DNA of 39,477 bases from contig JANYAZ010000123.1 of the NCBI GenBank assembly GCA_025361045.1, positions 1-39,477 of the forward strand. The letters run 5' to 3'. How positions within the stretch are numbered: the stretch's first letter is position 1; each line of letters starts with the position of its first letter. The translations under genes were made by a program, and so were the position numbers. This document shows positions 1 to 8,923 of the stretch, one piece after another. Source of the stretch: Geothrix sp. (GTDB lineage: Bacteria; Acidobacteriota; Holophagae; Holophagales; Holophagaceae). The notes beneath the pieces are model-generated. The model saw only the letters and a program-made list of their open reading frames with translations, was not told the origin of the DNA and made no database searches.

Positions 1-1493
1 GCGTCGGTGCCCGTGGTGGCCACGAAGAGCTCGGGCCGCAGGGGGCCGGCCAGGGTCAGGTCCGCCTTCAGAGGCTCGGTCTGGTACACCAGCACGTCGG
101 TGCGGCGCCCGGCGAAGCGCTGGTCGGCGGTCATGTACTCCTTGGGCATGCCGATGGCCACCTGCTCGATGAAGGGGACGGGCTTCGAGGGGTCCGAGAC
201 GAACGCATCTGCTCCGCCGTCTGCCGACGGCGGAGTTAGGGAAAGATGGCCATTGGGTTGCAGGTAGAGCTTCTGTAACTTGGCCTCCGCAGGCGGCCAG
301 GCCGCAAGCCGATGCCACCGGTTGGAACCCGTTTCAAACACCGTGGCCTTGGTGAGCCCGGGGTCCTTCGCGCCCTTGAGGTGGTGCATGAAGAAGGGGA
401 ACAGCACCTCGGCCTGGAACCACTCGGCGGTGGCGGCGCCGAACTGCACGGGACCCAGGTGGTCGCCCGCGCTGCGCTCCCAGCCGCCGTGGAACCAGGG
501 GCCCATGACCAGGCGGTTGTCCGTGGCGGGACTCTGCCGGCCCACGGTCTGGAAGACCTGCAGGGCGCCGTAGAGGTTTTCCGCGTCGAACCAGCCCCCC
601 ACGGTGAGCACCGCGGGCTGCACATTCTGGAGCTGGGGCCGCAGGTTGCGGGCCTGCCAGAAGGCGTCGTAGGTGGGGTGGTCCAGCATCTCGTTCCAGA
701 AGGCGACGTCCTTGGTGTACTGCCGGGTGGCACCGGTGGGACCCAGGCGCAGGAACCACGCATAGCCATCCGAGGTGCCGTGATCGAAGGCCTTGGGCCA
801 GGTTCGGTTGGGCTCGGGGCGGGGCAGGCCGAAGCTCACCATGAAGTTGAAGGCATGGGGCAGCCAGAGGGCGCCGTTGCGGTGGAAGTCATCGCCCTGG
901 AACCAGTCGACGATGGGGGCCTGGGGCGAGACAGCCTTCAGCGCGGGATGACCCGAGAGCAGGGCCACGGCCGAGTAGAACCCGGGATAGCTGATGCCCC
1001 ACTGGCCCACCTTGCCGTTGTGGCCTTCGGCGTGCATGAGCAGCCACTCGATGGTGTCGGTGGTATCGGTGCTCTCGTCCACGGCGGCGCCGCTGACTGC
1101 GCGCTGGGGCCGCATGTTCACGAACTCGCCCTCGGACATCATCCGCCCCCGCACATCCTGGTAGACGAAGATGAAGCCCTCGGCCTGGAAGCGGGGCGAG
1201 GGGCCCAGATGCTCGGGGAAGGCTTCCTCGCCGTAGGGCCACACGCTGTAGGGTGTGCGCTGCATGAGGATGGGGTAGCTGCGGCTGGCGTCCTTCGGGG
1301 TGTAGATGGCCGTGAACAGCTTCCGGCCGTCCCGCATGGGGATCAGCACTTCCCGCTTGGTGTAGTGCTCCCGAACCGAGGCGGCGGAAGCTTCAGGCGA
1401 GGTCTGGAGGACGCGGGCCTGGAGGTCCAAGGACGTCCAGGGCAGGAGGGCCAGGAACAGAACGGCGGCCCGCAGGACAGGGAAGATCAGCAT
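1..1493 (-). CDS. CocE/NonD-family hydrolase (X-Pro dipeptidyl-peptidase-like), C-terminus cut by window edge
   Basis: The reading frame is open from ATG 1493 to base 1, so the C-terminal part lies outside the window. The N-terminus is a hydrophobic signal peptide (MLIFPVLRAAVLFLALLPW). The alpha/beta hydrolase core shows the nucleophile elbow GQWGISYPGFYS, a GGWFD segment that holds the family's acid Asp, and GPWFHGGWE with the catalytic His. This is the pattern of CocE/NonD serine hydrolases, which cleave esters or acyl-peptide bonds; the substrate cannot be told. After the core begins the C-terminal jelly-roll domain. I chose ATG 1493 because GGAG lies 5 bases upstream; an in-frame ATG at 1517 has no ribosome site. 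The gene is divergent from the agmatine deiminase. It is probably exported to the periplasm. Confidence 0.88.
   Translation of the reverse strand, partial: MLIFPVLRAAVLFLALLPWTSLDLQARVLQTSPEASAASVREHYTKREVLIPMRDGRKLFTAIYTPKDASRSYPILMQRTPYSVWPYGEEAFPEHLGPSPRFQAEGFIFVYQDVRGRMMSEGEFVNMRPQRAVSGAAVDESTDTTDTIEWLLMHAEGHNGKVGQWGISYPGFYSAVALLSGHPALKAVSPQAPIVDWFQGDDFHRNGALWLPHAFNFMVSFGLPRPEPNRTWPKAFDHGTSDGYAWFLRLGPTGATRQYTKDVAFWNEMLDHPTYDAFWQARNLRPQLQNVQPAVLTVGGWFDAENLYGALQVFQTVGRQSPATDNRLVMGPWFHGGWERSAGDHLGPVQFGAATAEWFQAEVLFPFFMHHLKGAKDPGLTKATVFETGSNRWHRLAAWPPAEAKLQKLYLQPNGHLSLTPPSADGGADAFVSDPSKPVPFIEQVAIGMPKEYMTADQRFAGRRTDVLVYQTEPLKADLTLAGPLRPELFVATTGTD
212..235. repeat. Perfect 10-bp inverted repeat with 4-base loop inside the CocE gene
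   Basis: CTCCGCCGTC and GACGGCGGAG pair exactly around TGCC. The element lies in frame in the hydrolase gene and encodes a small Pro/Gly/Asp-rich stretch (LTPPSADGGAD) near the junction of the catalytic core and the C-terminal domain. No run of T follows on either strand, so it is not an intrinsic terminator. Confidence 0.6.
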
Positions 1494-1653
1494 GAACGCT
1501 CCGAGGGTGACCCTCATCTTAAGCGGTATCCTGTGGGGCCCGGCGATCTCCCTGTTCCGGCAGCCATTCTCCTCGACGGAATGGTTGGCTTTTGCTGAAC
1601 TGGAGGGTGGGCCCTCCCCCGGGGCCCACCTCCTTGCCAGGAACCCCTCCCCC

Positions 1654-2679
1654 ATGACCCGACCCGTTGTGCTTCAGCCCGCCGAGTGGAACCGCCACAG
1701 CGCCTGCTGGCTGGCTTGGCCCAGCCACGCTCATCTGTGGCGGTCGAACCTGGCCCCGGCCCAGGCGGAGTTCGCGGCCCTCTGCGTGGCCATTGCGGAA
1801 GACGGCGGCGAAACGCTGGATCTGCTGGTGCAGGATGACGCCGCGGAAGCCGAGGCCCGGGTGGCCCTGGCGCCGGTGCTCCCCCAGGTGCGGTTCCACC
1901 GGATTCCCGTGGGCGACATCTGGCTGCGGGACACGGCGCCGATCTTCGTGAAGAGCATGGATGGCGCGCTGCGGGCGGCCTGTTTCCGGTTCAATGGCTG
2001 GGGCGGGAAATACCTGCTCCCTGGCGATGACCAGGTGGCGGGCGGGGTCGCTGGGATCATCGGACTGCCGCGCCTCGACCACGACTGGGTGCTTGAAGGG
2101 GGCTCCGTGGAGGTGGATGGCGAAGGTACCGTACTCACCACCCGCCAGTGCCTGCTCAACCCCAACCGCAACCCCGGCATGTCCCAGGCCGAGATCGAAG
2201 CCGCCCTGCGCGAAGGCCTGGGCGCGGAGAAGGTGCTCTGGCTGGACGAGGGCCTGCTCAACGATCACACCGATGGCCACATCGACACCCTGGCCCGCTT
2301 CGTGGCCCCGGGGGTGGTGGTCTGCATGGAGGCCCGGGACCCGGACGACCCCAATGCTGCGACCCTTGATCGCATCGCCGCCGATCTGGCCGCCTTCACC
2401 GATGCCCGGGGACGCAACCTCCAGGTGCTGCGCATCCCATCCCCTGGCGTGCTGGTGGACCAGGAGGGCGAGCCCATGCCTGCGAGCTACGTGAACTTCT
2501 ACATCGGCAACCGCAGCGTGGTGGTGCCGACCTATGGCACGCCCTTCGATGCCGGCGCCGTGGCTGCGATTGGCCGCCTCTTCCCCGATCGCCGGACGGT
2601 GGGTCGTTCCGCCCGGGCCATCCTGAGTGGGGGCGGTGCCTTCCACTGCATCACCCAGCAGCAGCCGGAGGTCCCTTGA
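1654..2679 (+). CDS. aguA: Agmatine deiminase (peptidyl-arginine deiminase family)
   Basis: The product is 341 residues, the usual length for the family. It hydrolyses agmatine to N-carbamoylputrescine and ammonia in the cytoplasm. Visible signatures are the N-terminal AEWNRHSACWLAWP segment, the DIWLRDTAP motif, the catalytic-site HTDGHIDTLARFV, and the C-terminal GGGAFHCIT with the nucleophile Cys332. The frame is open further upstream to 1492, but that extension overlaps the divergent hydrolase and has no family similarity. ATG 1654 starts the conserved sequence and has AGGA upstream. The next gene, the amidohydrolase for its product, starts 2 bases past its stop, so the two form an agmatine-to-putrescine operon. 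Confidence 0.93.
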   Translation: MTRPVVLQPAEWNRHSACWLAWPSHAHLWRSNLAPAQAEFAALCVAIAEDGGETLDLLVQDDAAEAEARVALAPVLPQVRFHRIPVGDIWLRDTAPIFVKSMDGALRAACFRFNGWGGKYLLPGDDQVAGGVAGIIGLPRLDHDWVLEGGSVEVDGEGTVLTTRQCLLNPNRNPGMSQAEIEAALREGLGAEKVLWLDEGLLNDHTDGHIDTLARFVAPGVVVCMEARDPDDPNAATLDRIAADLAAFTDARGRNLQVLRIPSPGVLVDQEGEPMPASYVNFYIGNRSVVVPTYGTPFDAGAVAAIGRLFPDRRTVGRSARAILSGGGAFHCITQQQPEVP

Positions 2680-2681
2680 AC

Positions 2682-3521
2682 ATGGTCCGTGTCGCCGCCA
2701 CCCAGTGCGCCTTCACCGGCAGCCTCGCCGAGAATGTGGCCCGGGTGGAGGCCCTCGTGCGCGAGGCCGCTGCCAAGGGCGCCCAGGTGATCCTGCCTTC
2801 CGAGCTGTTCGAAGGCCTCTACTTCTGCCGCGAGGAAAAGGACGCATTCTTCGACTGGGCCAAGCCGGTCGAAGGGCACCCGACCATCACCCGTTTCCAG
2901 GCCCTGGCGAAGGAACTGGGCGTGGTGATTCCCGTCTCCTTCTTCGAGCGGGATGGGCATGCCTTCTACAACAGCCTGGCCATGGTGGATGCGGATGGTT
3001 CCATGCTCGGGATCTACCGCAAGAGCCACATCCCGGACGGCCCCGGCTATGAGGAGAAGTTCTACTTCCGCCCGGGCAACACCGGCTTCAAGGTGTGGGA
3101 CACGCGCTTCGGCAGGTTGGGCGTGGGCATCTGCTGGGACCAGTGGTACCCGGAGTGCGCCCGGGCCATGATGCTCATGGGCGCCGAGCTTCTGCTCTAT
3201 CCCACCGCCATCGGTACCGAGCCCGAAAACCCGGACCTGGATACGAAGGATCTCTGGCAGCGGGCGATGATCGGTCACGCCGTATCGAACGTGGTGCCAG
3301 TGGTGGCGTCCAACCGCATCGGCCTGGAAGGCGACCAGACCTTCTACGGCCATTCCTTCATCGCCAACCACCGCGGCGAGAAGGTGGCCGAGCTGGGTCG
3401 CGCCGCCAGCGGCGTCATCCTGGCGGACTTTGACCTGGAGGAGATCCAGCGGAATCGGGCCTCCTTTGGCTTCTTCCGAGATCGGCGGCCGGATCTCTAC
3501 GGATTGATCTCCAAGAGCTGA
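2682..3521 (+). CDS. aguB: N-carbamoylputrescine amidohydrolase (nitrilase superfamily)
   Basis: The 279-residue product is a carbon-nitrogen hydrolase that converts N-carbamoylputrescine to putrescine, CO2 and ammonia. The nitrilase triad is complete: Glu41 in LPSELFEG, Lys114 in YRKSHIPDGPGYEEKFYF and Cys151 in GVGICWDQWYPE. The Cys-Trp-Asp-Gln-Trp-Tyr-Pro-Glu segment is characteristic of the AguB branch. Two starts are possible: TTG 2676, overlapping the aguA stop, and ATG 2682. GGAGG at 2667-2671 is 4 bases from the TTG and 10 from the ATG; I prefer the ATG because MVRVAATQ is where homologues begin. It is co-transcribed with aguA and converges on the chemoreceptor gene. Confidence 0.93.
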   Translation: MVRVAATQCAFTGSLAENVARVEALVREAAAKGAQVILPSELFEGLYFCREEKDAFFDWAKPVEGHPTITRFQALAKELGVVIPVSFFERDGHAFYNSLAMVDADGSMLGIYRKSHIPDGPGYEEKFYFRPGNTGFKVWDTRFGRLGVGICWDQWYPECARAMMLMGAELLLYPTAIGTEPENPDLDTKDLWQRAMIGHAVSNVVPVVASNRIGLEGDQTFYGHSFIANHRGEKVAELGRAASGVILADFDLEEIQRNRASFGFFRDRRPDLYGLISKS

Positions 3522-3528
3522 GGCGCTC

Positions 3529-4713
3529 TCAGACTCTGAACTGCCCCACCACGTGGTTCTGATCCTCGGCCACTCGGGCCAGCTCGGCGGCCGTGCGGGC
3601 GACCTCGGCCACGGTGCGGGCCATCTGCTCGGTGGCCGTGGCGTTGTGGGCCACGCGGTCGAGGTTCTCGTCCACCTGCTGGGCCACTTCGGTGCTGGTG
3701 TGGGCCTGCTCGTCCGCGGCCGCCCCCACTTCGAGGATCATGGCGGCCAGGCCTTGGATGTTCGTGTCGATGGTGCCGAGGGCGGCGACGGTGGCGTTCA
3801 CCATCTCGGCGCCGCGGTCCACGGAGGCATTGCTCTGCTCGATGAGCTGCCCGATCTCCCGGGCGGCGGCACCACTGCGCTCGGCCAGCTTGCGGACCTC
3901 TTCGGCCACCACAGCGAAGCCCTTGCCCATGGCCCCGGCCTTGGCGGCTTCGATGGCGGCATTCAGCGACAGCAGGTTGGTCTGGCGGGCGATGTCCTGG
4001 ATCAAGCGAACGGCTGACACCATTCGGGCCGTCGCGGCCCGGATGTCGTCCATGGCCTGGGCGCTTTCCCCGCCAGCCTGGGACCCCAGGTTCACGGCGG
4101 CCACAGCGGCCTCGGATTCTTTCTGGGACCGCCGGATGTTCCCCGAGACCTGCTCGATGGAGGCGGATAGCTCGGTGGTGGCGGCGGCGACCCGCTCGAA
4201 GGCGGCCCGTTGGGCTTCGGAATTCTGGGCGAGGCTGGCGCTGGTCGCGGCCATCTGCTCACTGGAGGCGGAGAGCTGGGTGGCCCCACTGGCCACGGAG
4301 CTGGAGGAGCCGCTCAGGTTCTGGAAGACGTCGCGAAGACGGGCGTTGTAGGCATTGAAGGCGATGGCGACCTGGGCGATCTCGTCCTGGCTCTCCACGG
4401 CCAGTTCCAGCGTGAGGTCGCTCTTCCCGAGGCCCTCGGCCATGAACTTCAAGGGCCGGGTGATCCAGAGGCTGATGCGGTACACCAGGAAGAAGGTGAC
4501 CATCCAGACGATGAAAGAGATGACGAAATTGGCGACGAAAGAGCGCCAGAGTGGCTCCGAGAGGTCGAGGCCCTTCTGGATCATCCCCTTGGCCACGAGC
4601 TCCTTGTAGTCGGTCCAGGTGTCGTGCAGGTTGAAGTAGGCGTATCCCGTCAGGGGTAGGGCCAAGAGCAGGACGAGCTTTCCCTTGACGCTCAGGCGGC
4701 TGGACAACGACAT
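3529..4713 (-). CDS. Methyl-accepting chemotaxis protein with a very short periplasmic loop
   Basis: This 394-residue chemoreceptor has TM1 at about residues 12-27, a periplasmic stretch of only about 30 residues, TM2 at about 59-82, a HAMP domain to about 130 and a long cytoplasmic signalling domain. The conserved hairpin tip that contacts CheA and CheW is seen ([19 protein letters not shown], then [18 protein letters not shown]). The loop is too short for any known ligand-binding domain, so it may sense membrane state or work with a partner protein. The frame is open to 4791, but ATG 4713 has GGGAG 8 bases upstream and starts a normal basic N-terminus. It lies 70 bases downstream of the pseudo-receiver gene, on the same strand, so the two may be co-transcribed. 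Confidence 0.92.
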   Translation of the reverse strand: MSLSSRLSVKGKLVLLLALPLTGYAYFNLHDTWTDYKELVAKGMIQKGLDLSEPLWRSFVANFVISFIVWMVTFFLVYRISLWITRPLKFMAEGLGKSDLTLELAVESQDEIAQVAIAFNAYNARLRDVFQNLSGSSSSVASGATQLSASSEQMAATSASLAQNSEAQRAAFERVAAATTELSASIEQVSGNIRRSQKESEAAVAAVNLGSQAGGESAQAMDDIRAATARMVSAVRLIQDIARQTNLLSLNAAIEAAKAGAMGKGFAVVAEEVRKLAERSGAAAREIGQLIEQSNASVDRGAEMVNATVAALGTIDTNIQGLAAMILEVGAAADEQAHTSTEVAQQVDENLDRVAHNATATEQMARTVAEVARTAAELARVAEDQNHVVGQFRV

Positions 4714-4783
4714 CCGGAACTCCCTTGAAGGGTGCAATGACGGCAACCCCTCTGCATCGGAACTCAGGTGGAGGGCCCTGAGT

Positions 4784-5956
4784 TCAGGCAAACAGCCGGA
4801 GGGTCTGATCCAGGGTCCGGAGGACGCTCAGGACATGGAAGGGCTCCACCACCAGGTAATCCACAGCCCCCCCAGCCACGGCCCGGTTGCGCTTCAGATC
4901 GGCTTCCTCTTCGGTTCCAGCCAGCAGGATGGGCAGGGGGCAGGCCTCCTCCTGGGCCAGCCTCCGGCAGCGCTCCATGACCGTGCCGGAGCGAAGCTTA
5001 TGGTGGATCATCACCAGCCGGACGCGACCCCAGCTCTGATCATCGATCCCCAGGTCGACCAGGTGCGGCTTCAGAGGGCCGGGCCCGGGATCGAAGGACG
5101 CCACGCCAAATTTCCGCCCGATGGCTTCCCCCAGGCGGGTCGGGAAGGCCTCACCCTCGGCCAGCACCAGCACCAGGGGATCGCGGTCCACGAGCAGCTT
5201 GACCTGGGCCGCCGGCTTGGCGGCCTCCTTCTTGCCCGGCAGTCGGGTGGATTCCAGGCCGCCGGGGTTGAAGCGAGAACGGTCGCGGTTGGCCTGCGCG
5301 TGGCGGGCCTCCAGCATCCACTGGCGGTAGCGGCTCACGGCCATCCGGTCGGCTGAATCTGAGAGGCAAAGCCCCCAGACCTTTTCCCCGAAGTAGGCCA
5401 CCCGCACCGACAAGACGATGCTCTCTCCCAGGGGGGGCTTCACCTCCACCGTGGAGGAGGCGTTGAGCCTCAGCATGTCGCCCAGGACCTTGGTGCCGGC
5501 AGGCGGGGCCAACTCCAGGCCATCCTCGCCGAAGCAGGTGGCCATGCCGTCCTTGATATCGTTGCGCTGGTCCGAGAAGGAACAGGGGATGGGCCGATCC
5601 GGCACGAAGTCCGCCAAGCGGTGAGCATCAAGGGCCCGCAGCAGGCGAGGCAGGGTCACGTGGCAGGCTTCAGCGCCGTGCAGCCGCCCGTGGCCCTGAA
5701 ATTCCACCAAGGCCTCGAAGGGAAGGCCCCGGTCCAGCAGCTTCAGGACCAGGCGGCTGCCGGGCTTCAGGCGCCATTGGCCGCGCTCCAGATCCGAGAT
5801 CCCCAGAATGATCCGATCCGGTGTCTCGGCCAGTACCTTGAACTCACCGTGGAACTCGCCGAAGCCCACCTGGATCAGGTCCTCGGCTTCGCAGAGTCGC
5901 TGAAAGACCATGCGGATGGCTTCGACATGCTCTTTGTTGAGGTTGCGAGCTCCCAT
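4784..5956 (-). CDS. Two-domain protein: PilZ/YcgR-like N-terminal half and pseudo-receiver C-terminal domain
   Basis: The product is 390 residues and soluble. Residues about 25-205 look like a two-barrel YcgR/PilZ arrangement, but the canonical RxxxR and DxSxxG c-di-GMP motifs are not clear (RPIPC at 121, FGEDGLEL at 142). A linker rich in Lys and Ala follows. Residues about 260-388 have the alternating strand-helix pattern of a response-regulator receiver, with His318 where the phospho-acceptor Asp should be (LVMIHHK) and Glu371 in place of the conserved Lys (YLVVEPF). It should therefore not be phosphorylated in the usual way. Downstream on the same strand is a chemoreceptor, which fits a motility or taxis role. 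The PilZ assignment is tentative; the pseudo-receiver is more secure. Confidence 0.6.
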   Translation of the reverse strand: MGARNLNKEHVEAIRMVFQRLCEAEDLIQVGFGEFHGEFKVLAETPDRIILGISDLERGQWRLKPGSRLVLKLLDRGLPFEALVEFQGHGRLHGAEACHVTLPRLLRALDAHRLADFVPDRPIPCSFSDQRNDIKDGMATCFGEDGLELAPPAGTKVLGDMLRLNASSTVEVKPPLGESIVLSVRVAYFGEKVWGLCLSDSADRMAVSRYRQWMLEARHAQANRDRSRFNPGGLESTRLPGKKEAAKPAAQVKLLVDRDPLVLVLAEGEAFPTRLGEAIGRKFGVASFDPGPGPLKPHLVDLGIDDQSWGRVRLVMIHHKLRSGTVMERCRRLAQEEACPLPILLAGTEEEADLKRNRAVAGGAVDYLVVEPFHVLSVLRTLDQTLRLFA

Positions 5957-5985
5957 GCCGACCTATCGGGCCGTGCGCCATGAAC

Positions 5986-6924
5986 TCAAGCTTCGTCCAG
6001 GATGTCCCGGACAGCAGTGTAGGGGTCCAGGGTCCGATCGGCGATGCACTGGATGACCGCCTCTACCCGGTCCAGCCCGGCTTGGGCCTTGGCCCGCCGC
6101 ACCGCGGCCTCGGCCAGCAGGGACTCGAAGCGCAACCGGGCGCGCTCCCGGGCCTTCCGGGCCAGGCCACCATGGGCCCTCAGCCACCGGCCGTGTTCCC
6201 AGACCTGGGCCAGCAGCTCGGTCACGCCTTCCCCTTGTTGGGCCACGGTGCGCACCACCGGGGGATCCCAGCCCTCGGGCATGGCCAGGGATTTCATGGC
6301 TTCGACGGCCCGCTCCACCTGGTCCGCACCTTCGCGGTCGGCCTTGTTGATGACGAAGAGATCGGCCACCTCCATGATCCCGGCCTTGATGGCCTGGATC
6401 TCGTCACCCATGCCCGGCACCAGCACCACGCAACAGGTCTGGACGCAGCTCACCACATCCACTTCATCCTGACCCACGCCGACGGTCTCGACGAGGATGG
6501 TGTCGAAGCCCGCGGCATCCAGCAGATCAATGGCGTCCTGGGTGGCCCGGGCCAGTCCGCCCAGGGCCCCGCGGGTGGCCATGCTGCGGATGAAGATGCC
6601 GGGATCCGCCGCGATGCGCTGCATGCGGATGCGATCGCCCAGAATGGCGCCCCCGCTGAACGGCGAGGTGGGGTCGACCGCCAGGATCCCCACCCGCTGG
6701 CCCTGGGCGCGCAGGGTGCGGGCCAGCTGCTCGGTGAGGGTGCTCTTGCCGGCGCCCGGGGAACCCGTGATGCCGATCACGGCTGCCCGGCCCAGGTGGG
6801 GCCAGACCTGGGCCATGAGCCCCCGGGCGCCCGCGTGGCCGTTCTCCATCCAGGAGATGGCCCGGCCCAGGGCCCGATGATCCCCACGGCGGAGGGGCTC
6901 CAGGAGGTCGGGGGGAAGGGGCAT
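5986..6924 (-). CDS. meaB: MeaB/ArgK-type P-loop GTPase, methylmalonyl-CoA mutase chaperone
   Basis: The 312-residue product is a SIMIBI-class G3E GTPase. The P-loop GITGSPGAGKST spans residues 51-62. It is followed by VDPTSPFSGGAILGDRIRM, VETVGVGQDEVDV (switch and Walker B region) and the specificity motif NKAD. Family members guard and load adenosylcobalamin into methylmalonyl-CoA mutase, so propionate or methylmalonyl-CoA metabolism is probably encoded elsewhere in this genome; no mutase is in the window. The frame runs on upstream to 7179, but that extension overlaps the divergent zinc-ribbon gene and has no homology. ATG 6924 gives the normal MeaB N-terminus. The pseudo-receiver gene starts 29 bases downstream. 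Confidence 0.93.
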   Translation of the reverse strand: MPLPPDLLEPLRRGDHRALGRAISWMENGHAGARGLMAQVWPHLGRAAVIGITGSPGAGKSTLTEQLARTLRAQGQRVGILAVDPTSPFSGGAILGDRIRMQRIAADPGIFIRSMATRGALGGLARATQDAIDLLDAAGFDTILVETVGVGQDEVDVVSCVQTCCVVLVPGMGDEIQAIKAGIMEVADLFVINKADREGADQVERAVEAMKSLAMPEGWDPPVVRTVAQQGEGVTELLAQVWEHGRWLRAHGGLARKARERARLRFESLLAEAAVRRAKAQAGLDRVEAVIQCIADRTLDPYTAVRDILDEA

Positions 6925-7024
6925 GCGCCCAGGATGGCATCTCCCCGGCGGGACCGGAACTCGCAGGCCGCAGCTGGATGGGGTACCCTGATCCTTCGGC
7001 TCTGGCCGTACGGGAAGCCTGACA

Positions 7025-7426
7025 ATGAAAAAAGGGTCCAAATCAGCGAACGGCCCCCATGGGGAGGCGGTTCCCGATCTGGCGTCGAAGCCCACCCCTG
7101 TCCTGCTGACCAAGCGGGTCCCCGTGGCGCCACCGGACCCCAAGGCCCCCCGGGAGAAGATCTGCGCCGAATGCGCCATGCGCTTCCGGGTCGAATCCGG
7201 CCAGAAGTTCTACCTCTGCCCGGACTGCTACCGCCGATCCTTCGTCTACAAGCGGAATGGCGGCAAGGATGCCGCCCGGATCCTGTCCCACATCGTCTGT
7301 GCCTCCTGCGGGGCCCAGGAATACCTGCCCTTCGTGCCGGAAGATCCGGCCAAGGCGCTTTGCCGGACCTGCTTCGCCAAGGAACGGCCGGAACATAAAC
7401 CCACCCCCAGACATCCTCATCGATAG
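7025..7426 (+). CDS. Small zinc-ribbon protein with CxxC-x17-CxxC motif
   Basis: The product is 133 residues, hydrophilic and basic. It has two likely zinc-binding units. The first is CAECAMRF, 14 residues, then CPDC. The second is CASC, exactly 17 residues, then CRTC, which matches the spacing of the CxxC-x17-CxxC domain family of unknown function. The first about 45 residues are rich in Pro, Lys and Gly and look disordered, as does the His/Pro-rich tail. It could bind nucleic acid or act as a small metal-binding regulator; nothing here decides. It is divergent from meaB, with about 100 bases of shared upstream DNA. The next gene starts 16 bases after its stop and is probably co-transcribed. 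Confidence 0.75.
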   Translation: MKKGSKSANGPHGEAVPDLASKPTPVLLTKRVPVAPPDPKAPREKICAECAMRFRVESGQKFYLCPDCYRRSFVYKRNGGKDAARILSHIVCASCGAQEYLPFVPEDPAKALCRTCFAKERPEHKPTPRHPHR

Positions 7427-7442
7427 TCCCATCGAGGTTTTC

Positions 7443-8576
7443 ATGCGCACACCCCTGCTCCCCCTCTTGCTCCTGGCCACCCTGTTGCCCGCGCAGACGC
7501 CGTCCAAGCCCAAAGCGGCACCCACGAAGGCCGCCACCAAGGCCGGCACCAAGACGACCCCTGAAGCCGAGGCCGCCCGCCAGGCTCTGCGGGAGGCATT
7601 GGATGCCGTGGATTCCGGCTGGTTTGGCCAGCCCTACCAGGGCATCACTTCCGTGGAGATGCAGGGCACCCTCGGCATCGCCCTGAGCGGCGCCCTGGTC
7701 AACCAGAAGGTGGACACCCTCAGCCAGGGCCAGGTGAAGGGCAACAGCCAGGGCGGTCAGGCCAACCTCCGGGTCAAGGGCACCTATTTCGCCAACGGCG
7801 ACTTCAAGACGGATCTGGCCGGTGACTTCGGGACCATCCTCTACACCCGGCGCGGCAACCGCGGCTTCATCTACAGCAAGGACCAGAATGCCTACACCAC
7901 CCGCGTGGACCTGCCCCCCTCGGACGCACCACTTACCTACATGTCCTGGTTCCGCCAGACCTTGAACGACATCAAGGCCGTCTACATCGACGCCCCCACC
8001 TTCCAGGCCAGCGTGGCCGGTGAGGAGTCCCTGGATGGCCACACGGTCCAGCGGCTGCTCTTCAACGCCCCCACCCAGGGCTGGGATGCGAAGAAGCGCG
8101 AGCAGAGCCTGGCCCAGAGCCTGGGCTTCTGGAAGCGCGGCAAGCTCGAAGTCGCCGTGGACAAGACCACCAAGCAGCCCGTGCGCCTCGACTTCCGCAA
8201 CGACGAGCAGGGCGTGCAGACCCGCATGGAGTTCAGCTACGGCGCCAACGGCCGCCTGCAGTCCGTGAACATCAACAACAGCAGTCGTGGCTTCGAAGGT
8301 CCGGGCTGGCTGCGGATCGGCTACGGCGGCGACGGCCGCATGTCCAACGTCGCCGGTGAGCTTTCGAGCCAGGATAAGAAAGTCGCCTTCGCCATGGACC
8401 TGGCCTGGTCGAAGACCCACACCGCCGCCGACATCGCCGCCATTCCCCCCGCAGGCGCCACCAAGCGCGGCCGCGAGGACATGGAAACCCAGCTCATGGT
8501 GGGCCTCGCCGCCAAGATCTTCGACCTCCAGCGCGCCGGCCTGAACCTCCGCAGCGTCGCCATCGGCGGCAAGTAG
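7443..8576 (+). CDS. Secreted protein of unknown function
   Basis: The 377-residue product starts with a typical signal peptide (MRTPLLPLLLLATLLPAQ) followed by a low-complexity Lys/Thr/Ala/Pro segment. From about residue 45 it has alternating polar and hydrophobic stretches, such as MQGTLGIALSG, GTYFANGDFKTDLAGDFG, VRLDFRNDEQGVQTRMEFSY and LRIGYGGDGRMSNVAGELS. These read like a beta-rich LolA/LppX-like or outer-membrane-associated fold. I do not recognise a named family. The frame is open upstream inside the zinc-ribbon gene, but ATG 7443 begins the signal peptide. It ends 17 bases before tRNA-Pro. The product is probably periplasmic. Confidence 0.75.
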   Translation: MRTPLLPLLLLATLLPAQTPSKPKAAPTKAATKAGTKTTPEAEAARQALREALDAVDSGWFGQPYQGITSVEMQGTLGIALSGALVNQKVDTLSQGQVKGNSQGGQANLRVKGTYFANGDFKTDLAGDFGTILYTRRGNRGFIYSKDQNAYTTRVDLPPSDAPLTYMSWFRQTLNDIKAVYIDAPTFQASVAGEESLDGHTVQRLLFNAPTQGWDAKKREQSLAQSLGFWKRGKLEVAVDKTTKQPVRLDFRNDEQGVQTRMEFSYGANGRLQSVNINNSSRGFEGPGWLRIGYGGDGRMSNVAGELSSQDKKVAFAMDLAWSKTHTAADIAAIPPAGATKRGREDMETQLMVGLAAKIFDLQRAGLNLRSVAIGGK

Positions 8577-8593
8577 AGCTACACTGATTCCTT

Positions 8594-8670
8594 CGGAGCG
8601 TGGCGCAGCCTGGTAGCGCACCTGCTTTGGGAGCAGGGGGTCAAGAGTTCGAATCTCTTCGCTCCGACCA
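8594..8670 (+). tRNA. tRNA-Pro (anticodon UGG)
   Basis: The 77-base gene folds as a full cloverleaf. The acceptor stem CGGAGCG pairs with CGCTCCG and is followed by A and an encoded CCA. The D arm contains GCGCAGCCTGGTAGCGC. The anticodon stem holds TGG, in the arrangement typical of bacterial tRNA-Pro, and the T arm is GAGTTCGAATCTC. Confidence 0.97.
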
Positions 8671-8686
8671 AGAGAACCCAGTGGCG

Positions 8687-8720
8687 AAAGGGCCTCTCGG
8701 CAACCCGAGAGACCCTTTTC
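8687..8720 (+). terminator. Intrinsic terminator after tRNA-Pro
   Basis: AAAGGG-C-CTCTCGG (8687-8700) pairs with CCGAGAG-A-CCCTTT (8705-8718) around a CAAC loop: 13 pairs and one C-A mismatch. A T-rich tail follows (TTTTCCTGTTTT). It ends the tRNA transcript. The rest of 8721-8923 holds no gene that I can support. Confidence 0.85.
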
Positions 8721-8923
8721 CTGTTTTGATTCTGCTCCGGTGCGGAAACAGAGTCCCTCTGCGTCCTGGTCCGTCTCCGGGTTCGAGTTGATGGGGTGGA
8801 GCCGCTGACGTGGCAAGGGGTGCCAGGGGTCTGCGCTCTAGGTTCTGCACATCCCAGGGCTCAGATCACTTGGCAAGCTTGACCCCGCAGCAACTCACCT
8901 CGTAACCTCGCCCCAGGAGTCCT

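Noticed and set aside
1492-1653. N-terminal extension of the agmatine deiminase frame
   Set aside because: It overlaps the start of the divergent hydrolase, has no family similarity, and ATG 1654 begins the conserved domain.
6777-8816. Open frame of 679 codons on the minus strand
   Set aside because: Spans meaB, the zinc-ribbon gene, the secreted-protein gene and tRNA-Pro; it cannot be a real gene across a tRNA and has shadow composition.
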